Shown piece by piece: positions 7,663 through 16,464 of a stretch of 64,000 nt of DNA (the first letter of the stretch is position 1; each line of letters begins with the position of its first letter). A program made the translations under genes and the position numbers. Below the pieces are notes generated by a model, which did no database searches, had not been told where the DNA came from, and saw only the letters and a program-made list of their open reading frames with translations. Source of the DNA: Pseudomonas izuensis (GTDB lineage Bacteria > Pseudomonadota > Gammaproteobacteria > Pseudomonadales > Pseudomonadaceae). Where the stretch lies: the NCBI RefSeq assembly GCF_009861505.1, contig NZ_WTFT01000019.1, forward strand, positions 30,475 to 94,474, in the 5' to 3' direction.

Positions 7663-8919
7663 ATGTTCAGCAAGCACGACCAGATCAAAGGCTACGACGA
7701 CGCACTGCTGGCGGCGATGAACGCCGAAGACACTCGGCAGGAACACCACATCGAGTTGATCGCCTCGGAAAACTACACCAGCCGGCGGGTGATGGAGGCG
7801 CAAGGCAGCGGCCTGACCAACAAGTACGCCGAGGGTTATCCGGGCAAGCGCTATTACGGTGGCTGCGAACACGTCGACGTGGTCGAGCAACTGGCCATCG
7901 ACCGCGCCAGACAACTGTTTGGCGCCGATTACGCCAACGTGCAACCACACTCCGGCAGCCAGGCCAACGCCGCGGTTTATCTGGCGTTGCTGCAAGCCGG
8001 TGACACCGTGCTGGGGATGAGCCTGGCCCATGGCGGTCACCTGACCCACGGTGCCAAGGTGAGTTTTTCCGGCAAGTTGTACAACGCCGTGCAGTACGGC
8101 ATCGACACTGCGACCGGGTTGATCGACTACGACGAAGTCGAGCGTCTGGCGGTGGAGCATCAACCGAAGATGATCATTGCCGGGTTCTCCGCTTATTCGA
8201 AGACCCTGGACTTCCCGCGCTTCCGGCAGATCGCGGACAAGGTCGGCGCCTATCTGTTTGTCGACATGGCCCACGTCGCCGGGCTGGTGGCGACTGATCT
8301 GTACCCGAATCCGGTTCCGTTCGCCGACGTGGTCACCACCACGACCCACAAGACCCTGCGTGGTCCCCGTGGCGGGCTGATCCTGGCCAGGGCCAATGCC
8401 GAGCTGGAGAAAAAACTCAATGCCGCGGTGTTCCCCGGCGGCCAGGGCGGCCCGTTGATGCACGTGATCGCGGCCAAGGCCGTGTGCTTCAAGGAAGCGC
8501 TGGAGCCCGCGTTCAAGAGCTATCAGGCGCAAGTGATCCGCAATGCCCAGGCGATGGCGCAGGTCTTTGTCGAGCGGGGCTACGACGTGGTGTCCGGCGG
8601 CACCGACAACCACCTGTTCCTGGTCAGCCTGATTCGCCAGGGCCTGACCGGCAAAGACGCCGACGCCGCCCTCGGCCGGGCCGGCATCACCGTGAACAAG
8701 AACGCCGTGCCCAATGATCCGCAATCGCCGTTCGTGACGTCCGGCCTGCGCATCGGTACGCCGGCAATCACCAGTCGCGGTTTCAAGGAAGCCCAGAGCA
8801 TTGAGCTGGCGGGCTGGATCTGCGACATCCTCGATCACCTGGGCGATGCCGAAGTCGAAGCGCGAGTCGCCCGCCAGGCCGCGGCCATGTGCAGTGATTT
8901 CCCGGTCTACCGCGACTGA
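7663..8919 (+). CDS. glyA: Serine hydroxymethyltransferase
   Basis: PLP enzyme of 418 aa (E. coli GlyA 417) that interconverts serine and glycine with tetrahydrofolate, the main source of one-carbon units. The PLP-binding lysine is in TTTHKTLRGPRGG (Lys about 230). Other family motifs are HIELIASENYTS, AEGYPGKRYYGGCE and VDMAHVAGLVA. ATG 7663 is chosen because it begins the conserved N-terminus and has a GGGGA purine run upstream; the in-frame ATG at 7594 falls inside the REPIN. Pseudomonads often carry more than one glyA. This copy stands alone behind a sigma-54-type promoter, suggesting conditional use such as glycine or serine catabolism (inference). Confidence 0.96.
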   Translation: MFSKHDQIKGYDDALLAAMNAEDTRQEHHIELIASENYTSRRVMEAQGSGLTNKYAEGYPGKRYYGGCEHVDVVEQLAIDRARQLFGADYANVQPHSGSQANAAVYLALLQAGDTVLGMSLAHGGHLTHGAKVSFSGKLYNAVQYGIDTATGLIDYDEVERLAVEHQPKMIIAGFSAYSKTLDFPRFRQIADKVGAYLFVDMAHVAGLVATDLYPNPVPFADVVTTTTHKTLRGPRGGLILARANAELEKKLNAAVFPGGQGGPLMHVIAAKAVCFKEALEPAFKSYQAQVIRNAQAMAQVFVERGYDVVSGGTDNHLFLVSLIRQGLTGKDADAALGRAGITVNKNAVPNDPQSPFVTSGLRIGTPAITSRGFKEAQSIELAGWICDILDHLGDAEVEARVARQAAAMCSDFPVYRD

Positions 8920-8923
8920 TCCC

Positions 8924-9016
8924 TTGTAGGAGCTGGCTCGCCAGCGAAGACGGCGGCACAATCAACCTCTTGGTTGACTGACAATCCGCTTTTCGCTGGC
9001 AAGCCAGCTCCTACAG
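8924..9016. repeat. REPIN, GGCTNGCCAGCGAA stem class
   Basis: Arms TTGTAGGAGCTGGCTCGCCA and the near reverse complement ending CCAGCTCCTACAG, a different stem from most elements here. It fills the gap between glyA and the dipeptidase gene and ends 23 bases before the dipeptidase start. Confidence 0.85.
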
Positions 9017-9039
9017 GGCATTTTCGGAGGTCCGGCACG

Positions 9040-9807
9040 ATGCCATTTGCAGCTCGATCATTGCTTCTGTTCCTTTGCCTCTCCCTGCCCGGCCTCGCCG
9101 CTGCTGAAGACAGGCCCGCGCACATGGTGTATTTGCGCGCGATCGACCCCGGCATCGAGCAGGACATCCGCTATGCCGGCGCCCACAATTTCACCGGTCA
9201 TCCACTCGACGGCTACGAAGCGCCAGAGTGCCTGCTGTCGCTGGACGCCGCCAGGGCCCTCGCCCGGGTGCAATCGACACTGCGGGCCCAAGGCTATGGT
9301 TTGAAGGTATTCGACTGCTATCGCCCCAGTCGGGCGGTCGCGGACATGGGGCGTTTTGCGACGCAGCCGGGTGATCCGCGCAAGGCCGAGTTCTATCCTC
9401 GGGTGGACAAGCAGGACTTCTGGCGCCTGGGCTACGTGGCACGGGTGTCCAATCACTCCAAAGGCGGCACTGTCGACCTGACACTGACCGGTCCCGACGC
9501 CCTGCCCGCCGACAGCTGGACGCCTTCGGCCACCCCCGTCGATTGCACGGCACCTTACGGTCAGCGCTGGCACGACGGCGCCGTCGACATGGGCACCGGT
9601 TTCGACTGCTTCGATGAGCGCGCCCATACCGACACCGCGTTGATCAATGCCACCGCCCTGGAAAATCGCCAGCGGCTCACCCGTGCCATGGAGCAAGAGG
9701 GATTCACCGGCTACTCCGCCGAGTGGTGGCATTTCACATACACGCGGGATGCGTCGTTGAAGACGGTCATGGATTTCCCCATCACCCCGCTTGAGCCCAC
9801 ACCATGA
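9040..9807 (+). CDS. D-alanyl-D-alanine dipeptidase (VanX/DdpX-like, M15D), exported
   Basis: Zinc dipeptidase of about 255 aa that cleaves D-Ala-D-Ala, acting in the periplasm. Residues 1-21 form a signal peptide ending near GLAAA. M15D zinc ligands are visible in SNHSKGGTVDLTL (His and Asp) and in EWWHF (catalytic Glu and His). The conserved FDCYRPSRA segment is present. ATG 9040 has CGGAGG upstream; the in-frame ATG at 8974 lies inside the REPIN. It overlaps the next gene by ATGA, so the two are translationally coupled. The family recycles cell-wall dipeptide (DdpX) or gives vancomycin resistance (VanX). No vanH/A-like gene is present, so wall turnover is the better guess. Confidence 0.87.
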   Translation: MPFAARSLLLFLCLSLPGLAAAEDRPAHMVYLRAIDPGIEQDIRYAGAHNFTGHPLDGYEAPECLLSLDAARALARVQSTLRAQGYGLKVFDCYRPSRAVADMGRFATQPGDPRKAEFYPRVDKQDFWRLGYVARVSNHSKGGTVDLTLTGPDALPADSWTPSATPVDCTAPYGQRWHDGAVDMGTGFDCFDERAHTDTALINATALENRQRLTRAMEQEGFTGYSAEWWHFTYTRDASLKTVMDFPITPLEPTP

Positions 9808-10520
9808 ACCCATTGCTCAAGGCGTGCGTCCTGCTGCTGTTGCCCTGTGCAGCCATGGCCCAGGGGCTCGACGACAGTCGGCAACTGATTGTCGTCACCA
9901 GCAAGGACTGGAATGACACTCAGGGCATCGCCCAACGATACGAACGCCACGGCAACACCTTTGAAAAATTCGAGGCACCGTTTCCGGTGGTGCTGGGAAA
10001 AAACGGCATGGCCTGGGGCAAGGGCCTCAACAGCGTTGCAGAACGCCAGGGACCACTCAAACAGGAAGGCGACGGCAAGGCCCCGGCCGGGATGTTCAAA
10101 CTGAGCACGGCATTCGGCTATGCCCCAACGGCTGAAACCCGACTGCCCTACCTCGCGCTGACAACCGCCATTGAATGCGTAGATGACAGCCAGTCCAAAC
10201 GCTACAACCAACTGGTCGACGGCTCGACGGTCGACAAGGACTGGAACAGTTCCGAGCGCATGCGGCGCAACGATGACATGTATCGCCAAGGCATTTTCAT
10301 CGAGCACAACACCCCGGCGTCCCCCGCCGCGGGCTCCTGCATTTTCTTCCACATCTGGCGCGGCCACACGATGCCGACCCTGGGCTGTACCGCCATGGCG
10401 CCAGCAGATATCGCGCGTTTGTTCAGTTGGCTGGACCCGCGCCAGTCCCCGCTGCTGGTGCAATTGCCCGAGGCTGAATACCAACGCTTGCGTGAACGCT
10501 GGCAGCTTCCCGGGCGTTGA
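9804..10520 (+). CDS. Exported YkuD-like (L,D-transpeptidase fold) protein
   Basis: Protein of 238 aa with a signal peptide (residues 1-19, ending AAMA). The C-terminal half carries an L,D-transpeptidase-like catalytic region: FHIWRG then TLGCTAM, where canonical enzymes have SxGC[IVT]R. The cysteine and upstream histidine are kept, but the usual Arg is Ala. The start overlaps the dipeptidase stop (ATGA), so both products are likely made together in the periplasm. L,D-transpeptidases make 3-3 crosslinks or attach proteins to peptidoglycan; with the altered motif this one could be a distinct subtype or an amidase-like relative. Confidence 0.7.
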   Translation: MNPLLKACVLLLLPCAAMAQGLDDSRQLIVVTSKDWNDTQGIAQRYERHGNTFEKFEAPFPVVLGKNGMAWGKGLNSVAERQGPLKQEGDGKAPAGMFKLSTAFGYAPTAETRLPYLALTTAIECVDDSQSKRYNQLVDGSTVDKDWNSSERMRRNDDMYRQGIFIEHNTPASPAAGSCIFFHIWRGHTMPTLGCTAMAPADIARLFSWLDPRQSPLLVQLPEAEYQRLRERWQLPGR

Positions 10521-10526
10521 ACTACC

Positions 10527-10630
10527 TGTGGGAGCGAGCCTGCTCGCGAATGCGGTGCATCAGTCACATCAATGCTGAATGTGCCGACGTCTTCGTCGGA
10601 ACGCCGCCCGGAGCCGGCTCGCTCCCACAG
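10527..10630. repeat. REPIN filling a convergent gap, GCCTGCTCGCGA class
   Basis: Left arm TGTGGGAGCGAGCCTGCTCG. The right arm is partly diverged (GGAGCCGGCTCGCTCCCACA). The interior has the CATCAATGCTGAATG-like core. It fills almost the whole 112-bp gap between two convergent genes and may serve as a bidirectional hairpin. Confidence 0.8.
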
Positions 10631-10632
10631 GT

Positions 10633-11661
10633 TCAACGGAGCAGTGTTGCCCTTCTCGCTCGTCGAAATGATGGATTGCGTAGCTTGCGCGCTATTTCGA
10701 CAAACGGCGTCACGATCAGGCTGAAGACCGTCAGGTAACGTTCGTGATCCGCCTCGCCCGTGCCGAAGCGGATCGCCTCGGGCTGCGACTGCGTGACGTA
10801 GAGCGTGCCGAACATCCAGTCCCAGAGTGACAGGTTGATCCCGAAATTTTTGTTGAAGTGTCGAGGGGCGTCGCTGTGGTGGATCTGGTGCTGGGCCGGG
10901 CTATTGAGCACGTGCTCGACCACCGGCCCGAACGACAGCCAGACATGGCTGTGCCGCAGGTTGGCCGCCAGCGCGTTGAGGATGAACACCACGTAGGTCA
11001 CGCCGAACAGCGTGTAGCGGCTGATCTCCCCGCCGCAGGCGTACCAGAAGAGGCCGGCAAAGGCGCTGAGGAACACGATATCGATCAGTCGCTCGACCAT
11101 TTTCTCGATGAAATGCACCCGACTGGCCGTGACCGGCACCAGCACCGGCGCCGAATGATGGACTTTGTGAAACGCCCACAGGTAGCGGGAATGGTAGGCG
11201 CGATGGGCCCAGTAATGGATGAAGTCCTGCACGAGGAACACACCCAGCCCGTAGGCCAGGGTCAGTGCCAGGTGTTCTTCCACTTGCACCCGCGCGCCCC
11301 AAAGGTGCGTGAAGAAACGCACGTAGTCGCCAGAGCGCAGCACGTAGGGGTCAACCAGGCCAACAATGGGCACCACCAGCACGACTCGGAGGATCGCCCG
11401 CACAAAGTAGTAGCGGTAATCGAGCAACGCCGAAGGATGTAAATGCACCCGATTGCCACCGATGAACTGCCAGAAAGAACGGGCGTCGGTCAGCCCGCGG
11501 GATCTGCGCACGCGGAACAGACCATAGGCAACGGCATAGGACGTGAAGAGAAAGGCGATACACAGACGGCCATTGAGATCGAAAAGGCCAAGGAACTGCT
11601 CGCTGACAGGGGCGATCACCCACCTGAACAGGTATTGGTAGAGTGGTGCGAGAACATCCAT
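10633..11661 (-). CDS. Sterol desaturase / fatty acid hydroxylase family membrane protein
   Basis: Integral-membrane di-iron oxygenase-like protein of about 342 aa. The histidine clusters of the family are visible: HYWAHR, HKVHHS and QHQIHHSD, with several hydrophobic helices before them. ATG 11661 has GAGG six bases upstream. ATG 11673 has no clear ribosome site, and a still longer version would run into the adjacent REPIN. Relatives hydroxylate or desaturate sterols, fatty acids or carotenoids; the substrate here is unknown. It is on the same strand as the NCS1 gene upstream but separated from it by a REPIN. Confidence 0.85.
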   Translation of the reverse strand: MDVLAPLYQYLFRWVIAPVSEQFLGLFDLNGRLCIAFLFTSYAVAYGLFRVRRSRGLTDARSFWQFIGGNRVHLHPSALLDYRYYFVRAILRVVLVVPIVGLVDPYVLRSGDYVRFFTHLWGARVQVEEHLALTLAYGLGVFLVQDFIHYWAHRAYHSRYLWAFHKVHHSAPVLVPVTASRVHFIEKMVERLIDIVFLSAFAGLFWYACGGEISRYTLFGVTYVVFILNALAANLRHSHVWLSFGPVVEHVLNSPAQHQIHHSDAPRHFNKNFGINLSLWDWMFGTLYVTQSQPEAIRFGTGEADHERYLTVFSLIVTPFVEIARKLRNPSFRRARRATLLR

Positions 11662-11676
11662 GACCGGCCTCATAAC

Positions 11677-11777
11677 TGTAGGAGCGAGCTCGCTCGCGAA
11701 AAAATCAAACGCGCCGCCGGGCATCTGGTTTTACGCGTAATCGTTCACCACCATCGCGAGCGAGCTCGCTCCTACAG
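11677..11777. repeat. REPIN, GAGCTCGCTCGCGA stem class
   Basis: Arms TGTAGGAGCGAGCTCGCTCG and its reverse complement at the right end. It ends 15 bases before the start codon of the downstream minus-strand gene, just outside its ribosome site. Confidence 0.85.
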
Positions 11778-11826
11778 GGTTTGCGCTGTACCACCGAATG
11801 AAGACGTGATTGCGGATGTATCTTAT

Positions 11827-13224
11827 TCAGGCCTTGGAGCTGCGGTCAACCGGCACGATCACTACCGAGGTCCGGGCCAAGAAGTAATACAGAGCACCCG
11901 GCACCACCAGCCCCACGATCCAGGACACGTCCACGCCGCCGAGCCATGCGACCATCGGACCTGAATAGAAATGGGTGTCGACGAAAGGTAGCTGAATCAG
12001 CACGCCGATGACGTACACGCTGATCCCCAGCAGGTTCCAGCGACCGTACCGCCCCGCCGGATCGGACAAGGCCGGGATGTCGTAGCGCTCCTTGTTGATG
12101 AAGTAGTAATCCACCAGGTTGATCGCGCTCCAGGGGGTGAAGAACGTCAGCAAGAACAGGATGAAATACTTGAAGCTGTTCAAGAACGAGTACTGCCCCA
12201 GCAGCGCCAGCGTGGTGGATGCCGCGACAATCACCAGTACGAACACCATGCGCTGGCCGGCACTGAATTCCAGACGACTGCGGAAACCGGTGATGATGGT
12301 AGCTACGCACATGAAGCTGCCGTAGGCGTTGAGGGTCGACACCGTGACCTTGCCGAACACCACGCTCAAGTACAGCAAGGAGGCCATCACCCCGGTGCTG
12401 CCCAGACCGACGATGGTCGCCACTTCGTGACCGCGGAAGTTCGCTCCCGCCAATGCCGCGGCGAACACCCCCAGCACCATCGAAGCCTGGGCGCCGAGCA
12501 CTGTACCGAGGCCAACGGCAGTGAAGGTTTTCCAGGTTGAGGTCTTGCTCGGCAGGTAGCGTGAGTAATCGGCCACATACGGGCCGAAGGCGATCTGCCA
12601 GGACGCGGAAAGCGACACCGCCAGCAGGAACGTGCTCCAGGCGAAATGGCGATGTTCCAGCAGCAGGCCAATATCGTTGAGGGCCATCAACCGGGTAAAC
12701 AGATAGACGAACGCGATGACGCCCAGCACGCTGGCTATCCGCCCGACCAGATGGATCACCCGGTAACCGAACATCGTCAGCAAGGCGATGCAGGCGGCGA
12801 AAATCAGGATGCCGGCACTGTCGCTGACACTGATCAACTGCGCAATCGCCTGCCCCGACAACACCGCGCCGGTGGCGCTGAAGCCGAGGTACATCAGGCA
12901 CACCAGGACAATCGGGATCGCCGCGCCGTACACCCCGAACTGCACGCGACTGGAGATCATCTGCGGCAACCCGAGCTTCGGCCCTTGCGCCGCGTGCAGC
13001 GCCACCACGGCACCGCCGAGCACCTGGCCGATCAACAAGCCGATAAGCGACCAGAACACATCACCGCCCAACACCACGGCCAGTGCCCCGGTGACGATGG
13101 CGGTGATCTGCAAATTGGCCCCGAGCCACAGGGTGAACTGGCTGTACAGGCTGCCATGGCGCTCGGCTTCGGGGATGTAATCGATCGAACGGGTTTCGAT
13201 CAGGGGACTGCGTTGCTGGGTCAT
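11827..13224 (-). CDS. Second NCS1-family permease
   Basis: About 465 aa with roughly 12 membrane helices. It shares the N-terminal SIDYIPEAER, GLPQMISSRVQFGVYG, YVADYSRYLP and NLVDYYF motifs with the permease at 1936-3489, so it belongs to the same NCS1 subgroup. ATG 13224 begins the conserved N-terminus; an upstream in-frame ATG at 13254 only adds a non-conserved tail. It lies downstream of the lipoprotein amidohydrolase gene on the same strand with a REPIN between them. It may import the ring compound opened by that hydrolase, or the products of it (inference from context). Confidence 0.87.
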   Translation of the reverse strand: MTQQRSPLIETRSIDYIPEAERHGSLYSQFTLWLGANLQITAIVTGALAVVLGGDVFWSLIGLLIGQVLGGAVVALHAAQGPKLGLPQMISSRVQFGVYGAAIPIVLVCLMYLGFSATGAVLSGQAIAQLISVSDSAGILIFAACIALLTMFGYRVIHLVGRIASVLGVIAFVYLFTRLMALNDIGLLLEHRHFAWSTFLLAVSLSASWQIAFGPYVADYSRYLPSKTSTWKTFTAVGLGTVLGAQASMVLGVFAAALAGANFRGHEVATIVGLGSTGVMASLLYLSVVFGKVTVSTLNAYGSFMCVATIITGFRSRLEFSAGQRMVFVLVIVAASTTLALLGQYSFLNSFKYFILFLLTFFTPWSAINLVDYYFINKERYDIPALSDPAGRYGRWNLLGISVYVIGVLIQLPFVDTHFYSGPMVAWLGGVDVSWIVGLVVPGALYYFLARTSVVIVPVDRSSKA

Positions 13225-13265
13225 TATTCTTGTTCTCTTCCAAATTAGAGGCATAACGCGTTCCC

Positions 13266-13357
13266 TGTTGGAGCCGGGCTTGCCCGCGATTGCGGTGGGT
13301 CAGCTTGCATCAATGTTGAACATGCCGCCGCCATCGCGGGCAAGCCCGCTCCCACAG
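13266..13357. repeat. REPIN, GGGCTTGCCCGCGAT stem class
   Basis: Arms TGTTGGAGCCGGGCTTGCCC and the matching right arm ending GCTCCCACAG. The interior has GCATCAATGTTGAACATG. It fills the gap between the amidohydrolase stop and the NCS1 start on the same strand. Confidence 0.85.
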
Positions 13358-13372
13358 GGATGTGGTCGTTGG

Positions 13373-15229
13373 CTATTTCACTGATTCGGCAACAGCCACC
13401 TGCCCCACAAACGGCGCCTTGGCCCACACCACCTTGCCGCCCACCAGCGTCAGCAACACCTGATTACGCCCCAGTTCGTCCTCGGGCACCTGCATGAAGT
13501 TTTTATCCAGGACGATCAGATCGGCGAACTTGCCCACTTCGATCGAACCGACCACCGGCTCCAACCTGAGCTGCTCGGCGGCGTTGAGGGTAATGGTGCG
13601 CAGCACCTCGGCACGGGACAGCGCCGGGTCGGCGTTGAGCCTGCCGGCATAGTTGGGGCCATAGCTGTGCGGGTTCTGTGGGTCGCCCGAGCGGGTGACA
13701 CCGATCTTCAGCGCGAGGAACTCGTCGAGCGGATCCACCGGCCAGTCGCTCCCATAGGCCACCCGCCCCCCGGCGCGGGCGATGCTGCCGGACGGTTCCA
13801 TGCGCGCGAACCGTTCGGCACCGAGGTGATCGCTGGTGCCATCGACCGTGGACGGTGCCTGCTGCGCCCACTGGAAGGACATGTTGGCGGTCACATCAAG
13901 CGCCTTGAATCGTCCGTAGTCGGCAGGATCCACCGACTCGGCATGGGTAATGGTCGGGCGAAAGCCCTTGCCGGGTAATTGCTGGCGCACGTATTCGATG
14001 CCATTGAGCGAGTCACGCACTGCGCGGTCGCCAGTGGCGTGCAGGTGTGGATCGAAACCGGCCTGCACAGCTTTGAGTAGCAGCGGATTGAGTACCTGCG
14101 GCGGGAAATACAGCTCGCCACGGTTTTTGCCGGGAGTCCATTTCGGCGCCTTTTCGGTGCCGGCATTGTGCAGGTAGGGCGTCAACATCGCCCCGGTATC
14201 GGCCGGTGCGTTGATGATGCCGTCCATGAACAGTTTGACGTGACGCATGCTCACCCCCGGCGCGACCTTGGCCTCGCCCTGATCGTAGGTGGCGGCCATT
14301 GCCTTGGCTTCGGCGATGGTTTTCTCCGGGTCGGCGGTCGCGGCGGCCGGATCGAGCTTGATCGCCAGCAAGGCCCGGGCGGTCAGTTCGCCGGACTGCT
14401 GCAACGTGGTGAATGCCTTGCCGTTCTCCGGTCCCGACAAGGCATCGAAGAAACTGGTGATGCCTTGCTGGCGCATGGCGTCGAGCGCGGCACGACTCTG
14501 GGTCAGCTTCTCGGCATCGGTGGCGGGCGGTACCACGGCGGCCATGGCATCGGCCGCGCCGTCCTCGCAGATACCGGTCGGGTTGCCGGCACGGTCGCGC
14601 ACGTATTTGCCATCGCCGGGGTTGGTCGTGTGCTTGTCGATGCCCGCCACCGCGAGGCCACGGGAGTTGACCAGCACGGTATGGAAGTCGGTGGAGCGCA
14701 CCTGAATCGGACGCCGGGTCTTCAGCGCGTCGAGGGTCGATTTGTCGGGGTCACCGTCGAGTCCGTCCATGCCCATGCGATCCCAGCTGCCGACTTCGAG
14801 CCAGACATCCGGTCCCTTGTCCTTGTCGGCGTCCAGGCAAGCCTGGATGGTTTCCTGGAACACCTTGCGGGTCATGGTCTGGTATTTCAGGTCGCACAAC
14901 GTCATGGCGCGACCACCATCCCCGGGATGCATGTGCGCGTCGATGAAGCCGGGCATCAACATGCGTCCCGCCAGATCGATCAACTGTGTCTGTGCGCCAA
15001 TGTACGCAGCAACCCCCTCATCACTGCCGACATAGACGATCTTGCCACCCGTGACCGCCACCGCCTGCTGCACCGAATTCTTGCCGTCGACGGTGTAGAC
15101 GTAGCCATTGCGCATGACCATGTCGGCACTGGTCGAACCCGGACGCTGGCATCCCACCAGCGCCACGCAGGAAACGGCCGTTGCACCGGCAACGGCGATA
15201 AATAGCCTGGAAAATTTCAAATGCCCCAC
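13373..15229 (-). CDS. Lipoprotein amidohydrolase (YtcJ-like, amidohydrolase 3 family)
   Basis: Metal-dependent hydrolase of 618 aa. The N-terminus is a lipoprotein signal: a hydrophobic stretch ending in the lipobox LVGC (Cys about 27), so the mature protein is membrane-anchored outside the cytoplasm. Amidohydrolase metal and catalytic motifs are FIDAHMHPGD, DPHLHATGDRA, ITHAES and GSDWPVDP. The C-terminal composite beta domain ends with GKFADLIVLD. Most YtcJ homologues have no defined substrate (N-substituted amides, formamides or cyclic imides). An extracytoplasmic location next to a permease suggests it processes a nutrient before uptake. Confidence 0.85.
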   Translation of the reverse strand: MGHLKFSRLFIAVAGATAVSCVALVGCQRPGSTSADMVMRNGYVYTVDGKNSVQQAVAVTGGKIVYVGSDEGVAAYIGAQTQLIDLAGRMLMPGFIDAHMHPGDGGRAMTLCDLKYQTMTRKVFQETIQACLDADKDKGPDVWLEVGSWDRMGMDGLDGDPDKSTLDALKTRRPIQVRSTDFHTVLVNSRGLAVAGIDKHTTNPGDGKYVRDRAGNPTGICEDGAADAMAAVVPPATDAEKLTQSRAALDAMRQQGITSFFDALSGPENGKAFTTLQQSGELTARALLAIKLDPAAATADPEKTIAEAKAMAATYDQGEAKVAPGVSMRHVKLFMDGIINAPADTGAMLTPYLHNAGTEKAPKWTPGKNRGELYFPPQVLNPLLLKAVQAGFDPHLHATGDRAVRDSLNGIEYVRQQLPGKGFRPTITHAESVDPADYGRFKALDVTANMSFQWAQQAPSTVDGTSDHLGAERFARMEPSGSIARAGGRVAYGSDWPVDPLDEFLALKIGVTRSGDPQNPHSYGPNYAGRLNADPALSRAEVLRTITLNAAEQLRLEPVVGSIEVGKFADLIVLDKNFMQVPEDELGRNQVLLTLVGGKVVWAKAPFVGQVAVAESVK

Positions 15230-15271
15230 CCCTTTTTATTGTTTTGCAAGGACTCGACCAGACGGCCGCGC

Positions 15272-15293
15272 ATGCCCTTGATATGCAGGGCAT
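15272..15293. promoter_or_regulatory. Dyad upstream of the lipoprotein amidohydrolase gene
   Basis: ATGCCCT-N8-AGGGCAT, perfect 7-bp arms, 43 bases upstream of the amidohydrolase start and downstream of the LuxR-type gene. Size and spacing fit a dimeric regulator site, possibly for that LuxR protein. The 138-bp gap holds no gene. Confidence 0.4.
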
Positions 15294-15367
15294 ACCCTAT
15301 AGCGCGCGGCGGCTGGACGGACCTCTGCAAATGAGGAGGGGTCAGGCAATTTGTTGAACCGCGGGAC

Positions 15368-16390
15368 TCAATCGCGGCGTGGCGTTGGCACCAGTGCAGG
15401 TGTTGAACGCAGGATCGAACCCAGTTCCACCTTGCTCTTCACGCCCAGTTGCAGGTAGCAATTGCGCAGATAGGTGCGCACCGTTGCCGGGCTGAGGACG
15501 AGGATTCGGGCGATTTCCTTGTAGGAGTGACCGGCGGCAAACAGCATGGCGACAGTCCGTTCGCGAGGCGCCAACACGACCCCGCGTGGCTGGGTTTCCA
15601 GCGACAGGATGACGTGCTCGGCATTTGGGGTCAGGGTCAGTGCCGAACGTCCCAGGCGCATGACACAGGGCGCATTGGGCAACTGCGCGATGACTTCGGC
15701 CGGTAGCGTCGAGCCGTTCCAGCCGGGCAATTCGCGCTGAATGACCGCGCACAAGCCGGCGCCCACATAGAGCAGACCACCGTCCAGCCGCGCGACCGCG
15801 AAGTCGGTGGCGCCGTTGCCGGTGTCGACGCGGATCATGTCCTGCACCTGAAATCGCCACAACTGCAACAAGTGGTCGCAGAAGGCCGCAAACAAACCGG
15901 CCTCACTGTCGTTGAATGCCGGTGCTTCGCTGCCCCGGTAAAGACAAACGAAAAACATCAAGCCGCTTTCCGGCAGCTCGAAGGTGATGCACATCGGGTG
16001 GTAGAGGTCATGGCGCCGGGCGAAGGCGTCCACCTCTGCATGGGGATCGGTGTAACCGCTGTCGCGGATGACCTCGCCGGGACGGCTCAAGGTGTCATGG
16101 GAAAACCTGTCGCTGCCGGCGCCCTTTTGCCATTCGGCGGCAAAGGAGTCGGCCAGGTCGATGCGCCCGTGCATCCAGCTTTGCGGCGGTGCGCTGGCGT
16201 CCGAAACGGACATCTCGCCCCACCAGGCCGAGGCGAAGGGTACGAGTTGGCGGAACGCTTGCAGGCCGTCGGCGATGAACTCGGCGGCACCCCGCTCCCG
16301 TGCGAGGCGCCCCAACTCCAATACGCAACGGTTAAATGCCTGCAGCGTGGTCATCGACGTATCGATGCTGCCCTGATGTGCCTCCTCCAT
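15368..16390 (-). CDS. LuxR-family (FixJ/NarL-type HTH) transcriptional regulator
   Basis: About 340 aa. The C-terminal helix-turn-helix is clear: LAPRERTVAMLFAAGHSYKE, then ATVRTYLRNCYLQLGV, typical LuxR/GerE. The N-terminal ~270 residues form an unassigned sensor region, possibly GAF/PAS-like, with no receiver domain or autoinducer-binding signature seen. ATG 16390 is preferred for its upstream AGGA; ATG 16354 and GTG/ATG further upstream are possible. It lies upstream of the amidohydrolase and NCS1 genes on the same strand, so it is their likely regulator. Confidence 0.85.
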   Translation of the reverse strand: MEEAHQGSIDTSMTTLQAFNRCVLELGRLARERGAAEFIADGLQAFRQLVPFASAWWGEMSVSDASAPPQSWMHGRIDLADSFAAEWQKGAGSDRFSHDTLSRPGEVIRDSGYTDPHAEVDAFARRHDLYHPMCITFELPESGLMFFVCLYRGSEAPAFNDSEAGLFAAFCDHLLQLWRFQVQDMIRVDTGNGATDFAVARLDGGLLYVGAGLCAVIQRELPGWNGSTLPAEVIAQLPNAPCVMRLGRSALTLTPNAEHVILSLETQPRGVVLAPRERTVAMLFAAGHSYKEIARILVLSPATVRTYLRNCYLQLGVKSKVELGSILRSTPALVPTPRRD

Positions 16391-16464
16391 CGTGCTGGTC
16401 CTATTGGCTGCGTGGTCTGGGGGCTGGACCATGCCACAGGCCCCCTAACGACGTCCACGCCTCC

